Source: Porodaedalea pini (Eukaryota; Basidiomycota; Agaricomycetes; Hymenochaetales; Hymenochaetaceae). From it: a stretch of DNA of 55,474 nt. A program made the position numbers and the translations under genes. The stretch is taken from positions 1 to 55,474 of the forward strand of contig NBAY01000142.1 in NCBI GenBank assembly GCA_002794775.1. The letters are read 5' to 3'. Below, piece after piece: positions 32,136 through 42,474 of this stretch. The notes under the pieces are model-generated. The model ran no database searches, was not told the origin of the DNA, and saw only the letters and a list, made by a program, of their open reading frames with translations. The stretch's first letter is position 1, and each line of letters opens with the position of its first letter.

Positions 32136-32266
32136 ACCGGTGGGGACTTCGTAATCGGGAAAACCATCGACGTCGTTTGCATCTATGTATTGTACAGACG
32201 GTTGGTTATATTTTAGCGAATCCAGGTTTGAAGTCCCTTGTTCTTTTCGGTCAGTCGCCCCGATGG

Positions 32267-33733
32267 CTACGCCTGACCACTCGCAAAACCCTGCGAGTCG
32301 ACGACCTCTTCGTCATTGTCTTCTTCCTCCACATAGTCCTCCACCGTCGACCTTCGAGTGTCCACGACTTCCTCAAATGCCGACTCCTTCATTGCGCCGA
32401 GCTCGTCAGCGATGAGGCGGCGTTCGCCCGGTGCCATCAGTTCCAACATACGCTGGATGATTGGCTTCGCCTGCGGACATTTGTCCTTAAAGTGCCCCAG
32501 TCCGCCGCAAATCCAGCACGCGCGCTTTCGTTGCGCCTCATTCATCGAGACGTCCATTGGTTGGCCGGCACCTCCGAAAGTGACGCCCGTCGCGTCACGT
32601 TTATCGGCGTGCGGGGCTGCTACCTGTCGGCGTGCAGGAGGCCCTTGTTGAGGCGTCGGACGGGGCGTGAACGGCAATGTACGACCTCGTTGGATGGCGC
32701 GAATCTGCTGTTCGCCCCGATCGATCTCAATGGCCTTCTTTTTCCATGCCTCATACGTTGTTGGCACGGGCGTCGACCTCAACATGCCACGGACCACCTC
32801 AATGTTCATCGCACGTTGCAAGCGGTCACAAATGACGCCTTCGTCCTTCAGCTCCGCCGCCTTGATGATCACGTCGAGGTCCTGGAAGAACTGGTCGGCA
32901 GAGAGGTCCTTCTGGATCTTGTCTCGGAACTTCTTCAGCGCCTTCTCCTTCCTGTTCGGATCATTGAAGGAGGCATCCAGTCGTTCCTGGAACTTGGCCC
33001 AGTCGTCCGTAAAGCTCACGACACCATTCGTTGTGAATTCCTGGACGTAGTTTTGCGCCCACGTCGACGCGTTGCCACCCTTGAGGTAAGAGAGGGTGAC
33101 ATAGATCTTGCTCAATGACGAGGGATACCTCGTGGGGTTCGCCGAGACAAAGAGTAGGACTTCGCGCTTGAAGTCGAGGTAGTCATCGCCGCCAGCGAAT
33201 TCGCGTGGCCGGGCGACGTCAATCGAGGGAGCTGGAGCTTGGGCTGCAGGGGCGTTCGTTGCTGCTCGGGTGAAGGCGGCAGCTACGATCGCTGCGATCT
33301 CTTGTTGCTGCCTTTGAGTGAAACCTTCAGCCATCGCTGGTACGGGCGTATGTGTCAGGCGCTCAGGGGGTGTCGGCGGTGACGAGTCTCTACGGGGTGT
33401 ACGATAGCCTCCTGGTTCGCTTGGGAGGACGACCGACGATGTCGAGACTGTCGGTGATGATGGTGCACGGGGAGGTCGAGGCGCCCAACGAGTTCGCTCG
33501 CCGGAAGATGGGTCAGTCGAGTACCAGGCATGCCTAGTGTCACTCCACCAGAGATTATGAGTGACGTGGTTTCTGTCGTCCGCTACGTACGATTGGCGTT
33601 CCGCGTCGTAGCGTGAAGAAGAGGGGAAAGCCCGCTGTTGTTCCTCGGTGAGATCTATCTTGACTACGTCGGGGGGGAACAGGTAGGGGCTGGTTGTCCG
33701 GATGTATGTTACGCTGACGAAGGACAGGTTCAT
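32267..33733 (-). CDS. Ty3 element 1 gag
   Basis: 488 aa from the ATG at 33733, or 355 aa from the ATG at 33334 that matches the gag start of element 2. It has a capsid-type gag domain (DYLDFKREVLLFVSANP) and a CCHC zinc knuckle (CWICGGLGHFKDKC). The region between the two ATGs is conserved with element 2 at protein level (for example VKIDLT, then WWS and WYS), which supports a longer N-terminus. The -1 slippery heptamer is at 32285-32291. The frame is intact. Confidence 0.88.
   Translation of the reverse strand: MNLSFVSVTYIRTTSPYLFPPDVVKIDLTEEQQRAFPSSSRYDAERQSYVADDRNHVTHNLWWSDTRHAWYSTDPSSGERTRWAPRPPRAPSSPTVSTSSVVLPSEPGGYRTPRRDSSPPTPPERLTHTPVPAMAEGFTQRQQQEIAAIVAAAFTRAATNAPAAQAPAPSIDVARPREFAGGDDYLDFKREVLLFVSANPTRYPSSLSKIYVTLSYLKGGNASTWAQNYVQEFTTNGVVSFTDDWAKFQERLDASFNDPNRKEKALKKFRDKIQKDLSADQFFQDLDVIIKAAELKDEGVICDRLQRAMNIEVVRGMLRSTPVPTTYEAWKKKAIEIDRGEQQIRAIQRGRTLPFTPRPTPQQGPPARRQVAAPHADKRDATGVTFGGAGQPMDVSMNEAQRKRACWICGGLGHFKDKCPQAKPIIQRMLELMAPGERRLIADELGAMKESAFEEVVDTRRSTVEDYVEEEDNDEEVVDSQGFASGQA
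32285..32291 (-). promoter_or_regulatory. Putative -1 ribosomal frameshift site, gag/pol of element 1
   Basis: GGGTTTT in the same codon register as in element 2, followed six nt later by the same GGTCAG/CTGACC stem. Confidence 0.7.
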
Positions 33734-34108
33734 CGGCGAGTTTGATGACCAAACGGAAGGAGGCGACCGAGATCACAATTGACAACGACGTCGACGACTG
33801 TACACGGTGTGTTACCCACGTCCAGGTCAGATGGTTCCTCCACCAAAGAGAGAGACGGAGGGCCAGGGTGGGAGAGGGTTTCCTGATTAGGGTGTCAGGT
33901 CCTCCAAGGTCGAGTAGACGCCCGAATGCGGTAAGAGTCGGGGAAAGTTGGATTACTTAATACACGAATGTTCGAAAACGCCTGGGCAGGGTTGAGGGTT
34001 GTCGTTCAGGGGGTTTACACGTCAAGTCCGTCGAGGGGAGCGCTCCTCTAGACCGAGTGAAGGCGAGTCGGCAGCGACGACATACGCTGGGGATGAGCCT
34101 GGGTGGAG

Positions 34109-34119
34109 GTTCTGCTTTT
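34109..34119 (-). other. Self-priming primer-binding site of element 1
   Basis: AAAAGCAGAAC on the minus strand, one base inside the 5' LTR, complementary to GTTCTGCTTTT in that LTR (34316-34326). The arrangement is identical to element 2. Confidence 0.8.
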
Positions 34120-34120
34120 A

Positions 34121-34533
34121 TGTTAGGCGGGAGTCCGGGAGACGACTCGGACTGGGCAGGCCTTGGCTGACTGTTGTCTGGGACGTGCTATACTCGAGCG
34201 TAGACTTGGGACACGCTTACTCAGGCTAGGTCGTCGCGGAGGTAAGAGGATTAATACAAGTCTAAACTAATACAAGGGGGACGAGTCTCACCTAGGTCGT
34301 CGCGGAGGTAAGAGGAAAAGCAGAACAAGGAGTTCATGCGATTCCTGAGACCTTATATAGCGACGACCGTGAGACTATATTACCTAACATTACATAATGA
34401 GTGGGAATGGAACGAATGAAGGCAGTGTGGGAATGATTGTGTAAGATGGGTAAATATAATGAAAAGGATGAATATAATAAAGGAAATGGTAAAAGGGAAA
34501 ATAAAGGAAAAGGTGAAAGTTCAGGTTCTAACA
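34121..34533 (-). repeat. 5' LTR of Ty3 element 1
   Basis: 413 bp; pairs with 22032-22444, differing at three positions by eye. Confidence 0.95.
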
Positions 34534-34538
34534 GTCTG
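34534..34538. repeat. Target-site duplication of Ty3 element 1, right copy (GTCTG)
   Basis: Follows the LTR end CTAACA and matches 22027-22031. Confidence 0.93.
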
Positions 34539-37500
34539 TGACAATGTGAATATGGATGGGCGTGAAGCATTTCGCCAGAAGGAGGGAGATACGATGCATG
34601 GCTGCGATGAGCGCTTCCTGCTCCTCGAACAAGATGTTCGATCGAGAGTGCGCTGCTGAAGAAAAGACAGCAAGTTCTTTGTGATTGTGCATGATAACGA
34701 AACCGTGGCCACCGTTGCAAGAGCCGTCGGTGTCGGGGATGATGGAACCATCTGTAAAAATGAAGTACTGGTAGGGAGGGGGGTGCAAAAAGAAAGAATT
34801 GAACTCGCGGATGGCGCGACTACGTTGAGCTACTGAAGGAATAGGAGTCATGATGAGACGAGAATGGATTTGGGTAAAGTTGGGAAACAAAACTAGTTTT
34901 GGGATTTTGACGTTAGAAAGGAGAGATGAAGTTAAGTATTGATTTGGAATGGGGTCGTGTTTCGAATGAGTGAAATATGATAGTAAGAAACATTGAGAAA
35001 GGGATCTGATGAAAAGATTGAGTGGAGGGCATGACAGGAACAATTCTGCGACTGCAGGGTTAATGCTTTTATGGAATATATGATGAAAGAATCGGTTCTG
35101 GGTTGATTGAAGAAAAGTAGAGACGAACGAAGATTCAGGGAAAAGAACAGCGCCATAAATGGCGACTGAATGAATAAGGCCAAAATATAATTGTCTGGTG
35201 TATTGGAAGTATGCCCCGTTAGAACAATTGAATAAAAAGGAGCGTTGATGAAGGGTAGAAAGAGCTTTGTTAACGCGGGCTTGAAAGTGAAGTTTGGGTG
35301 AAAGATCATAAGAAAAGATTACACCTAACCACGTAAGGTGGGTAGAAGGGGAAATAACGCGGTTATTGGGTAAAGATAACACTGCGTTAGAAGAAGATGG
35401 AGAATCGCGTAAAAAGGAACAGAAAGTTAGAGACGCAACTTGGTGATGTGGAAGAATGTGAAGCAGCTCGATGGCATCTGGGTTGATGGAGAGGCCAAGG
35501 GCTTGGAATTGAAGGGATAGAAATTGAAATTGGTTGCGGAGTCGGGTTAAATTAGTTGAGATGCTAAGAGAACGTGAATAAAGAAGGTGGTCGTCCATGT
35601 ACGCAAGTAGAGGGCGATGTGGACCAAAGCAAGTGTTGTAAGCCAAAATGGCGTCTGCTGCTGCAAAAACTGAAATAAGGGGGGATAGCGGAGACCCTTG
35701 AGGGACGCCCCAATTTGGTTTGATAAAAGGGGTGGAAAAGAAATTGTTGAAATGAAAGGAAATAGGTCTGTCCCTAAGCCAAACAGATAGAACGTGAATG
35801 AGATTTGGATGGACGTTAGAGAGGATGAGTTTGTTTAGAAGGCGATTATGAGAAATGTTATCAAAAAACCCTTGAATGTCAACAGTAAGAATGGAAGTGA
35901 TGAAATAGCGGTGTTTCCGCCTAACATCTCAGAAGTGGTCACCACCACTGTTAGTGTATGGTTGGGTTAGAATGGACAAAAGGAGTTCATAACAAGCCGT
36001 AAGGGAAGAACGGTGTTTCCGACACCCATGTTGGGCATCGGGTAAAAGGTCGTGAGTTTCAAAAAAAGGTTGTAAAAGGTTAAAAAGAACGTGTTCGAAA
36101 AGCTTGCTGATGGTGTCAACCAAGGTAATGGGGCGATAAGCTCTTGGGACTGAAAAGTCAGAGCATTTGGGTTTTGGGATAAATGTAATGAGCGAAGTTT
36201 TGAAAGATAAAGGAAAATGGCCCATTTGGAGGCACAACGAGAAAAGGTCAACGAAAAATTGTCCTTGGTGTTCGACGAGAAGTGCGAGATGTTTATATGA
36301 GATGTGGTTGTTACCCGGGCTGGTTTCCTGGTTGATACCTCAGAGCGCATCATGAATGTCACTCATTGTAATGGGCCTGAAGTCGCAGAGGGCTGGGAGT
36401 GGGATGACCTCCAGTATAGACGTTAAGGAGGGGAAGAACGTTTCGTGGAAAAGAGACGCTTTATCATCCTCGGAAAGTGTGAAAGAACCGTTTGCCATAC
36501 GCAGTGCCCCGATAGGGAAGCGACGGCGAGTGGTGCCCAGATACTGATTACGCCAGACAGACCGAGCGTCCGATTGCTGGATACGAGTGCCAAAAAAGGC
36601 ATTTTTGGCACAGGTAATTTCGGTGTCGAGGCGTTTTCGCGAGTCGGGCTGAGGGTTGTGACAATGAGCGCGGTATAGTTTTGAACACACTTCGGACCAC
36701 CAATTGTTGGGGCCAAAATATGAACGCGGTTTTTGTTTGTAAAGGAAAGTCGTGGCGAAGTCAGAAAAGGAAGTCTGAAAAGAAAAAAGAAGGTCGTCCA
36801 AGGCCTTGGCCGTATGAATGTCTGTTAAAGAAAATTGGAAGGAATTAGAATCGCAGAATTCTGCAACGAATGCGGGTATGTCTTGAGAACGAATTGAACA
36901 AAGGGCAGGTCGTGATGGGGAAGAAATTAAATCCAGATTGAATGAAAAAAGGAGTGGACAATGATCTGATGAAATGTCCAGGGAATGATTTGAAACAGAA
37001 GTGTGGTCAAGGAGGTAAGGGGAAAAATCATCTGAAGCAATGACGAGGTCAATAATGGTTTTGACGTTGTTAGAACGATTGAAGTATGTGTGTTGGTTAG
37101 GAGGGTTACAAACAACTAAACCGCTCTCATTGATCCAGTCAATGAGATCGCTGGACCTAGAGAATTCAGCCGATTGAGCCAGAAAAGACCAAAGTTCTGA
37201 ATGTCGGTTGAAGTCCCCTGTGAAAATGTTTGAGGGGAAATGAAGTGAAGGGAAAGGGTTTTCGAATTCGTGTAAGCTTGGGGAGTTGTAAATGTTCCAA
37301 AGTAACAAGGGGGATAGGTCTCCCCGAGAAATGGAGATGACACAAATATTTGGAGAAGGGGGGTCAGAATCGTATAAAGAGACGTGATGGATAATGCGCG
37401 GATGTACCAGGGTACAGCAACGCGGTTTTGCTGAAGGAGAAGGCTTAAAAATAGTGTAAGGATCGGAATTGCAAATTTGGAAAACTCGTCTAAAGGAGAG

Positions 37501-37655
37501 GTTTTAGAAGGGATAGTTGTAGAGATTGTTGGGATCTCCTGAAAACAAATGATGTCCGGAGTAAAATGTGTGGACAAAAAGGAACGTAAAAGGTAATCGA
37601 AGGTAGGCTCTGAGTTGCGAATATTAAGAGAAAAAACGGAAATATTGTCAGTCAT
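34539..37655 (-). pseudogene. LINE ORF2, 5' part: endonuclease, reverse transcriptase, start of RNase H
   Basis: Starts MTDNISVFSLNIRN at 37655, five nt after the ORF1 stop. The apurinic-type endonuclease is visible as IICFQEI, FTGDFNRHSELW and SSDHCPLLF. The frame changes once near 37490, inside the endonuclease, by a small indel. The reverse transcriptase follows: FIPKPKCSDF, YRPITLVDTISKLFEHV, QHGCRKHRSS, VDIQGFFDNISHNRLL, GVPQGSPLSPLI, and the catalytic LLAYMDDHLLYS. Two in-frame TGA codons (36340-36342 and 35929-35931) interrupt it without shifting the frame. RNase H begins with FTDGSIIPDTDGSCNG and is cut by Ty3 element 1 after HIVT; it continues at 22031. The product is not translatable as one protein. 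Confidence 0.9.
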
Positions 37656-37660
37656 AAGAA

Positions 37661-39898
37661 TTAAAAGGGGGAGCGATAATTACGACGAGCTGGACACTCT
37701 GATGACCTGGCGCTATGGTTGCCCTGGCAGTTGATGCAGTGGGCGAAATGGTCGCATTGGAGGTTATTAGATGCCATGCATGGAGCGCATTTAGCAACAT
37801 GAACGGCAGTCCGGTGAGGTTCGGAGCAGATCGCGCAGCGAGCTACTGAGCGACACTTCGCAGCGGGGTGTCCCAGGCGGTGGCAGTTATTGCACTGGTT
37901 GATAGTTGGCCGGGCTTTCATCTCTTTGAGGCGGTGGATGACCCCAAAGACAGGGACCGATCTGTTGTTGTGAAGGAAGAAATGGTCGAAACAGAGGCGG
38001 GAATCGTCTTTGAGGACCACTGAAACATTGCAGTAATCGCGCTGGTTGAGTCGTTCGATGGATGACATGAAATGAGGCGGGAACATGAATTCGTGGCCTT
38101 CGAATTGCGGAAGTGCGGATATCTCCTCGAACAGTTCTTTTTCTGAATAGATGAGGTTGGTGTCCTTGTCGTAAACTGGGACGCCAGGGATAACCATTTT
38201 GAACTGGGGCGACGGCATAAAAGCCTTAGCACCCGAAATATTGATAATCCGGTTAAGTTGGGTTACGAGGGCGCTATACTGGGTATCAAAGTCAGGGCGA
38301 ATGTTAGTGAAGGCGATAAGCAGGTTGCTGTTGGATGTATATTCAACATTCAGAATGACGAGATGTTTAAAGAGCGGGTTGCCCTTAAGGCCGGAGCGAA
38401 CTGAATTTTTAATGGAAAGAGTGGACGGGCAGACAGCAAGGTCACCCGGGAGTGAAAAGAAAACTCGGCGAACATTGCGAACTCGAGTATTGACCGATCC
38501 GTTAGATCGGTTGATAGGGACTGTTGAGACTTCCCCTTGAGGGTTTTGCTCAGTAGCTCGGACTACCTTGGTGGGGGTAGCCTTGGGTTTCTTCTGGGCG
38601 ACTTTAGCATAGGAGACGGTGGTGAACCCGTCCTGATCAGTGCCGGTGGATTCGACCGGCGGATAGTAAATTTTCGTCTGAGATCCACGGGGAGCGTTAT
38701 GCTCTGAGTGGGCGTAACCATCAGGTGCGATGATAGTACCCTCTGAAGTCATACGATATCCAGAACCTGGGATACGAGTTTTGGCGATAGCGGCGGCGTA
38801 TTCAGTTCTTCCATTTTTCGGAGTTTGGACGCGCTGTTTGACGATTGGAGCAGGGGGTGGAAACTTGGGATCGTAGACGAAGCAGACACCAATAGGGTCG
38901 GGTAGGAGCTTATTCTGTTTGTTAGTGTTAGTAGTGTTGGAAACTGATGGCCGAACTGTGGAAGCCGGAACATCTGCAAGTTGTTTTTCGATAGTGTTAG
39001 TTTTTTCAGAAATGGAAGTTACAACGTCCGAAAGGTGTTGAATGGACCTAGACATAGCGTGCATGGTGTCAGTAATTTCCTGGTCACGGATGGTCTGACT
39101 GTTAACATAAATATTTTCAAAAACGTGTTTGAAAGACGGTGAGTGGATACGATATGTAGAATGAAAAGCTTCCAGGCCCTCATTAGCATGGTTCTGGAGA
39201 GTGGTCTCATCATCGAAGGCGTTGGATTTGTTTATCCAGGATACCAAGTTAGAGCCAATGTTGGCGAGGATAGATCCGGCACGAGCGGGATCGTCGTACC
39301 ATGGCTTATCGGACGACCACGAGGGTTGGGAAATGAGCGTGTTAATCATGTTGACCGTGTCCTTAGTAAGGTCAGCGAAGGAAAGGTTGACCTTTTCGGC
39401 AATGGCCGGATCATCCCGATCATCGATATCAAGCATGTCGTTGTCGACCTGAGGGGCCTGGCTAGGGAAACCGTCCGGGATGTACAGATCATCATCGTCC
39501 ATAGCATCGTTATCAACACGGGCGGGAGGCGGGAGTGACCTATGGTCTTCCTCGGAATTCGAACGTTTAAGAGTGTTCTGCGACTCGATAACTGGAGTAG
39601 GGGGAAGGTCCCCTTGTTGACGAAGTTTGGCTGCGTGTTCGTCTGCCTCGACATCGGGTGACCAATTCTCGCGGTTCACTTGTACTTGCTTGCAGACGGA
39701 GTCGTTGTGGTTGAAGGTCTTGTCGCGACCACAAACGTCACATAACTTGGCGGTCCCGCTAACACACTGGCGACTGTGGTAGGGGAGATCCTGTTTACAC
39801 TCCTCACACTTGGTGGGGTCCTTGGGATTAACAAGGGAACGAAGAGACTTTGTCTTGTGCAGAGAGGCCTTTGCTCTGGTCAACATTTTGTTGTCCAT
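37661..39898 (-). CDS. LINE ORF1, Gag-like RNA-binding protein
   Basis: 745 aa without interruption from the ATG at 39898. I prefer this start (MDNKMLTRAK) to the upstream ATG at 40012 because the LINE begins at 39968, so the earlier one lies in flanking DNA. The N-terminus has a Cys/His cluster (CEECKQDLPYHSRQC, then CDVCGRDKTFNHND). The C-terminus carries several zinc-knuckle-like motifs (CNNCHRLGHPAAKC, CAICSEPHRTAVHVAKC, CINCQGNHSARSSEC), typical of ORF1 proteins of I/Tad-type LINEs, which coat the element RNA. A central segment (about 280-360) has coiled-coil-like spacing. The stop TAA is followed by TTCTT and the ORF2 ATG, suggesting coupled termination and re-initiation. Confidence 0.88.
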   Translation of the reverse strand: MDNKMLTRAKASLHKTKSLRSLVNPKDPTKCEECKQDLPYHSRQCVSGTAKLCDVCGRDKTFNHNDSVCKQVQVNRENWSPDVEADEHAAKLRQQGDLPPTPVIESQNTLKRSNSEEDHRSLPPPARVDNDAMDDDDLYIPDGFPSQAPQVDNDMLDIDDRDDPAIAEKVNLSFADLTKDTVNMINTLISQPSWSSDKPWYDDPARAGSILANIGSNLVSWINKSNAFDDETTLQNHANEGLEAFHSTYRIHSPSFKHVFENIYVNSQTIRDQEITDTMHAMSRSIQHLSDVVTSISEKTNTIEKQLADVPASTVRPSVSNTTNTNKQNKLLPDPIGVCFVYDPKFPPPAPIVKQRVQTPKNGRTEYAAAIAKTRIPGSGYRMTSEGTIIAPDGYAHSEHNAPRGSQTKIYYPPVESTGTDQDGFTTVSYAKVAQKKPKATPTKVVRATEQNPQGEVSTVPINRSNGSVNTRVRNVRRVFFSLPGDLAVCPSTLSIKNSVRSGLKGNPLFKHLVILNVEYTSNSNLLIAFTNIRPDFDTQYSALVTQLNRIINISGAKAFMPSPQFKMVIPGVPVYDKDTNLIYSEKELFEEISALPQFEGHEFMFPPHFMSSIERLNQRDYCNVSVVLKDDSRLCFDHFFLHNNRSVPVFGVIHRLKEMKARPTINQCNNCHRLGHPAAKCRSVARCAICSEPHRTAVHVAKCAPCMASNNLQCDHFAHCINCQGNHSARSSECPARRNYRSPF

Positions 39899-39968
39899 AG
39901 CGGAGAGAGAGTACGAGAAAGACTGTAGAACGATTTTCCCACGATGGTTGATGATGGTAGGAAGAAAG

Positions 39969-39979
39969 TGATGTAAGTG
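39969..39979. repeat. LINE target-site duplication, right copy
   Basis: GTGATGTAAGT, identical to 21169-21179. It marks the 5' end of the minus-strand LINE. Confidence 0.8.
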
Positions 39980-40247
39980 ACGCGACGCGTCAGACATGCG
40001 AACTTGCCACATTGATATTATAGTTTCTGCATGGTTATTTGCAGAACTTATGAATATATTTTATAGCACTTAAAGCTTTACTCTCTTGATTTATTTAGTG
40101 AGAATATCTAGAACTTTTACTTTCTAGGGCCACCTAAAGAATATCCATTGCCGTTAAACTTAATTCTTCCATAACTGATAAACTAATTAAATTACACGAA
40201 ATCTTCAATTTTCCGGTAAATAGAGAGCAGTTGCCTGACAGATAATG
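39980..40247. other. AT-rich spacer, former NCA2 upstream DNA
   Basis: The sequence directly right of the nest was next to the NCA2 promoter before LINE insertion. It contains an ACGCGT box near 39985 and otherwise AT-rich DNA without genes, and ends at the AA9 3' end. Confidence 0.5.
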
Positions 40248-41822
40248 TCAAAGGCATTGGCTGTACTATTGACGAGAATGGCGACTATCAGTCAAGCACT
40301 GCAGCTCAAAAATCCACGCGACTTACATAGGAGTTCAGCGCTTGACACGTAAACGGAGACGCGCATGTTGTAGGACCTGTGAAGCTGATATGTGCATTTC
40401 TTGAGTACACCATCCACGATGCTGAGGATAATTAATCGCATACCCGACGCCTCCACATTGTGCGTACTGGGCGGCTGTAGCACCGCTTACGCTAGTCGCG
40501 CTGGGCGCGACCGAGGAAGCAGCACTCTGGACAGTAGTCGCTACAGGAAACGAGGTCTTAGGTGCAGCGGGTGCCGAGTTTGAGGCGCCTCCAGCGGCGG
40601 AACCACTGCATGAGAAAACCGACGGACCTAAATAGAAGTAAATCAGACGACGTTGAACTGATGACAAGAAAGTTCTGAATAGTACAAACCCGGTACAGTG
40701 TAGTTTGCAAGAGTTTGGTAGATGTCGATTTTAATTCCTGGTGAATAAATCCCCGTCAGCGTTGTTAAAGATAGCAAAATTGATACCTGTCTCACCCGGG
40801 TCAGTGCCGGAGTATGCACCAGGGAAAGACACAGTAGATGGTTGAGTATTTCCGCCCCCAGTAATCTGCAACTGCGCACATTCCATCTAAAGGGAATTTG
40901 CGGTTAGTATGCGTTGTTTTACATACGCAGAAAATGACAAACATAGAACTGCGCTCCCGGGTAGCTCGAAGCGGCATGCAGGGCTAATCATCTCATCAAT
41001 TCAACTACTCTGTGAGTCTTCCAATTGTGATCATTTTACATACCGATGACCTCGTGGCGCAGCAGGTACTGTCCTGGTTCGATACACTCGGGGATAGTGA
41101 ACGTCACATTTCCCTTGTTGGCAATCATGCGATCCACACCCCAAGACTGGTCCGCGACGTCCAGTCCGTCTTCGTAAATCTTAAACCACTCCAGGCCAGT
41201 CACATCCGTCTGTGTCGCATTCGGGATCTGCGCACTGCGATGCAAAAGGGTCGATAAAAGTCTGATAAAGTCCAAAGACAAGAAACGAACAGATATGAAA
41301 TAACTGGGCCTGTACATTGGTTTAGAAGTGCAAGAGATTAGCCATGACATCGGGAAACCCAGATGCGTGCTTACCCTTGTGACTCGGATCGATTGGGTCT
41401 GCAGGATCACTCGGATCGGCGCCTGCAAGCGTATGGTGCCACTCAGCGATGACACTCGCGCCAGCGGGCACCGTGATAATTGCCTGCGAGATGGGCTGGT
41501 GGTATGGGTTAATGCCACCATTGCAGATAAGGTCATTTGAGGTAACATCCGTGATAGGCTATGTGAAGGACCAACAGCAAATGTCAGTTCCCTTACAGAA
41601 ACGAGAAAGGATATGACAATACGCACACCGTCGTAGTCTGGCACGCGGATACCAGTGAGGTGTCCCTCGTCAACGCCATTCACATACATTTCCTACAAAA
41701 ATTCGTGTTAACATCATGGGGCGAAGGTGTCAAGCTAAGCATACTTGGAAGATAGTATGAGCTGAAACAGACAGCGCCGATGACGCTGCGAGCGCAAGGC
41801 TCGAGAAAGTTGTAGAATGCAT
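40248..41822 (-). CDS. AA9 lytic polysaccharide monooxygenase with CBM1
   Basis: Secreted copper enzyme that cuts cellulose oxidatively. Exons: 41822-41745, 41692-41627, 41558-41375, 41309-41291, 41234-41044, 40983-40943, 40886-40796, 40737-40690, 40627-40444, 40384-40327, 40265-40248; 325 aa. The signal peptide ends SVSA before His22 (HTIFQ), which becomes the N-terminal copper-brace His. The second brace His is His89 or His90 (AEWHHTLAG). The axial-site region is GAQFYMECAQL. A Ser/Ala/Thr linker joins a C-terminal CBM1 (QCGGVGFTGPTTC, then [16 protein letters not shown]) with the expected four Cys. Exons of 18 and 19 nt occur. For the intron before the CBM1 core the acceptor ATATCAG, not the CACAG nine nt downstream, gives the correct frame. 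Intact. Confidence 0.95.
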
Positions 41823-42474
41823 TACTGTGAGAATTCAGTGTATTCGAACAGGCCTCGCATGACAGAACAGCAGCATCCAGTGTTTTATATGCCTTCCGGT
41901 GAATGAATATTTTCTTTTCGGTCTAGGCACGAGGTCATCCGTCATACCAAGTAGGACGAGTGTCGGAAAGGCGGCATTCCCCACATTCCCGGCAGCGCGT
42001 TTTTGTCGGCGCACCAGAAGGCTCCCGCAAAAAATAACCCAGCAACTTGCCTCACAAGATAATGCGAGATGGATGGCGAGGCCGCTTGTTAAGGCACAGT
42101 CTAGAAATAGACAACGCGGGCCTCGAGGATTATGCATTGCTTTCTCCGTGAGTATCCTTTCCCCTCATCGTCACGAACCATCAGGAGAAATCAGAAGTCG
42201 TAAATGCGGGGAAACTGCGTAGTGCTAGCGAACATGAGCCGCTAATCATGGGATGCGCGAGATCCTCGTTCGACGGATGCGGGGGATTGGCTCAAGGATG
42301 AGAAAGCTGACGCATGCTCCGCATTTCTTCTGCCGACCATCCGAAATTAAGGACGAAAGGCTAATGGGCACTTGTATTGATGTAATTCATAGCTACTACA
42401 CTGAAATGAAAACGTCATGAGAAACCTATAGTAGAACACATTTTTAAGGAACACACCAGGTATCTCGAAATCGT
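41823..42474. other. AA9 upstream region and VPS37 downstream region
   Basis: About 650 bp without a gene. On the minus strand ATATAAAA at 41883-41890 is about 65 bp upstream of the AA9 ATG and is its probable TATA box. No other element was recognised. Confidence 0.5.

Larger units (their letters stand above)
22032..34533 (-). mobile_element. Ty3/gypsy chromovirus element 1 (minus strand)
   Basis: LTR retrotransposon with 413-bp LTRs (22032-22444 and 34121-34533) starting TG and ending CA. In minus-strand order it has the 5' LTR, a self-priming site (34109-34119), gag (33733 or 33334 to 32267), pol (32135 to 22445) and a polypurine tract (22448-22457). It is interrupted in pol by element 2 at 24539-30732. 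Without that insert it is about 6.3 kb. The LTRs differ at three positions by eye. Domain order protease, reverse transcriptase, RNase H, integrase, chromodomain defines a chromovirus. gag and pol contain no stop codon once joined, but the second integrase Asp is Asn. Confidence 0.95.
21180..39968 (-). mobile_element. Tad/I-like LINE, split by nested Ty3 elements
   Basis: A non-LTR retrotransposon on the minus strand: 5' end at 39968, ORF1 (39898-37661), ORF2 with endonuclease, reverse transcriptase and RNase H (37655 to 21325 across the insertion), and a 3' tail ending ATTATAAA at 21180. Without the 12,507-bp insert (Ty3 element plus one target duplication) the LINE is about 6.28 kb, normal for a full-length member. 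It is flanked by an 11-bp duplication. A C-terminal RNase H and a Cys/His-rich ORF1 point to the I/Tad superfamily. ORF1 is open, but ORF2 carries one frameshift and two in-frame TGA codons, so this copy cannot move by itself. Confidence 0.88.

Noticed and set aside
32177..33118. 313-codon plus-strand frame.
   Set aside because: Antisense of element 1 gag; no motif of its own.
22032..34538. Interpretation of the region as one large composite transposon or a viral insertion carrying two pol genes.
   Set aside because: Independent target-site duplications and frame restoration at each level show sequential insertions of two separate elements; there is no envelope-like gene.
39899..40012. Upstream ATG of the LINE ORF1 frame at 40012.
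   Set aside because: It lies outside the LINE, beyond the 11-bp duplication at 39969-39979; the internal ATG at 39898 is the likely start.
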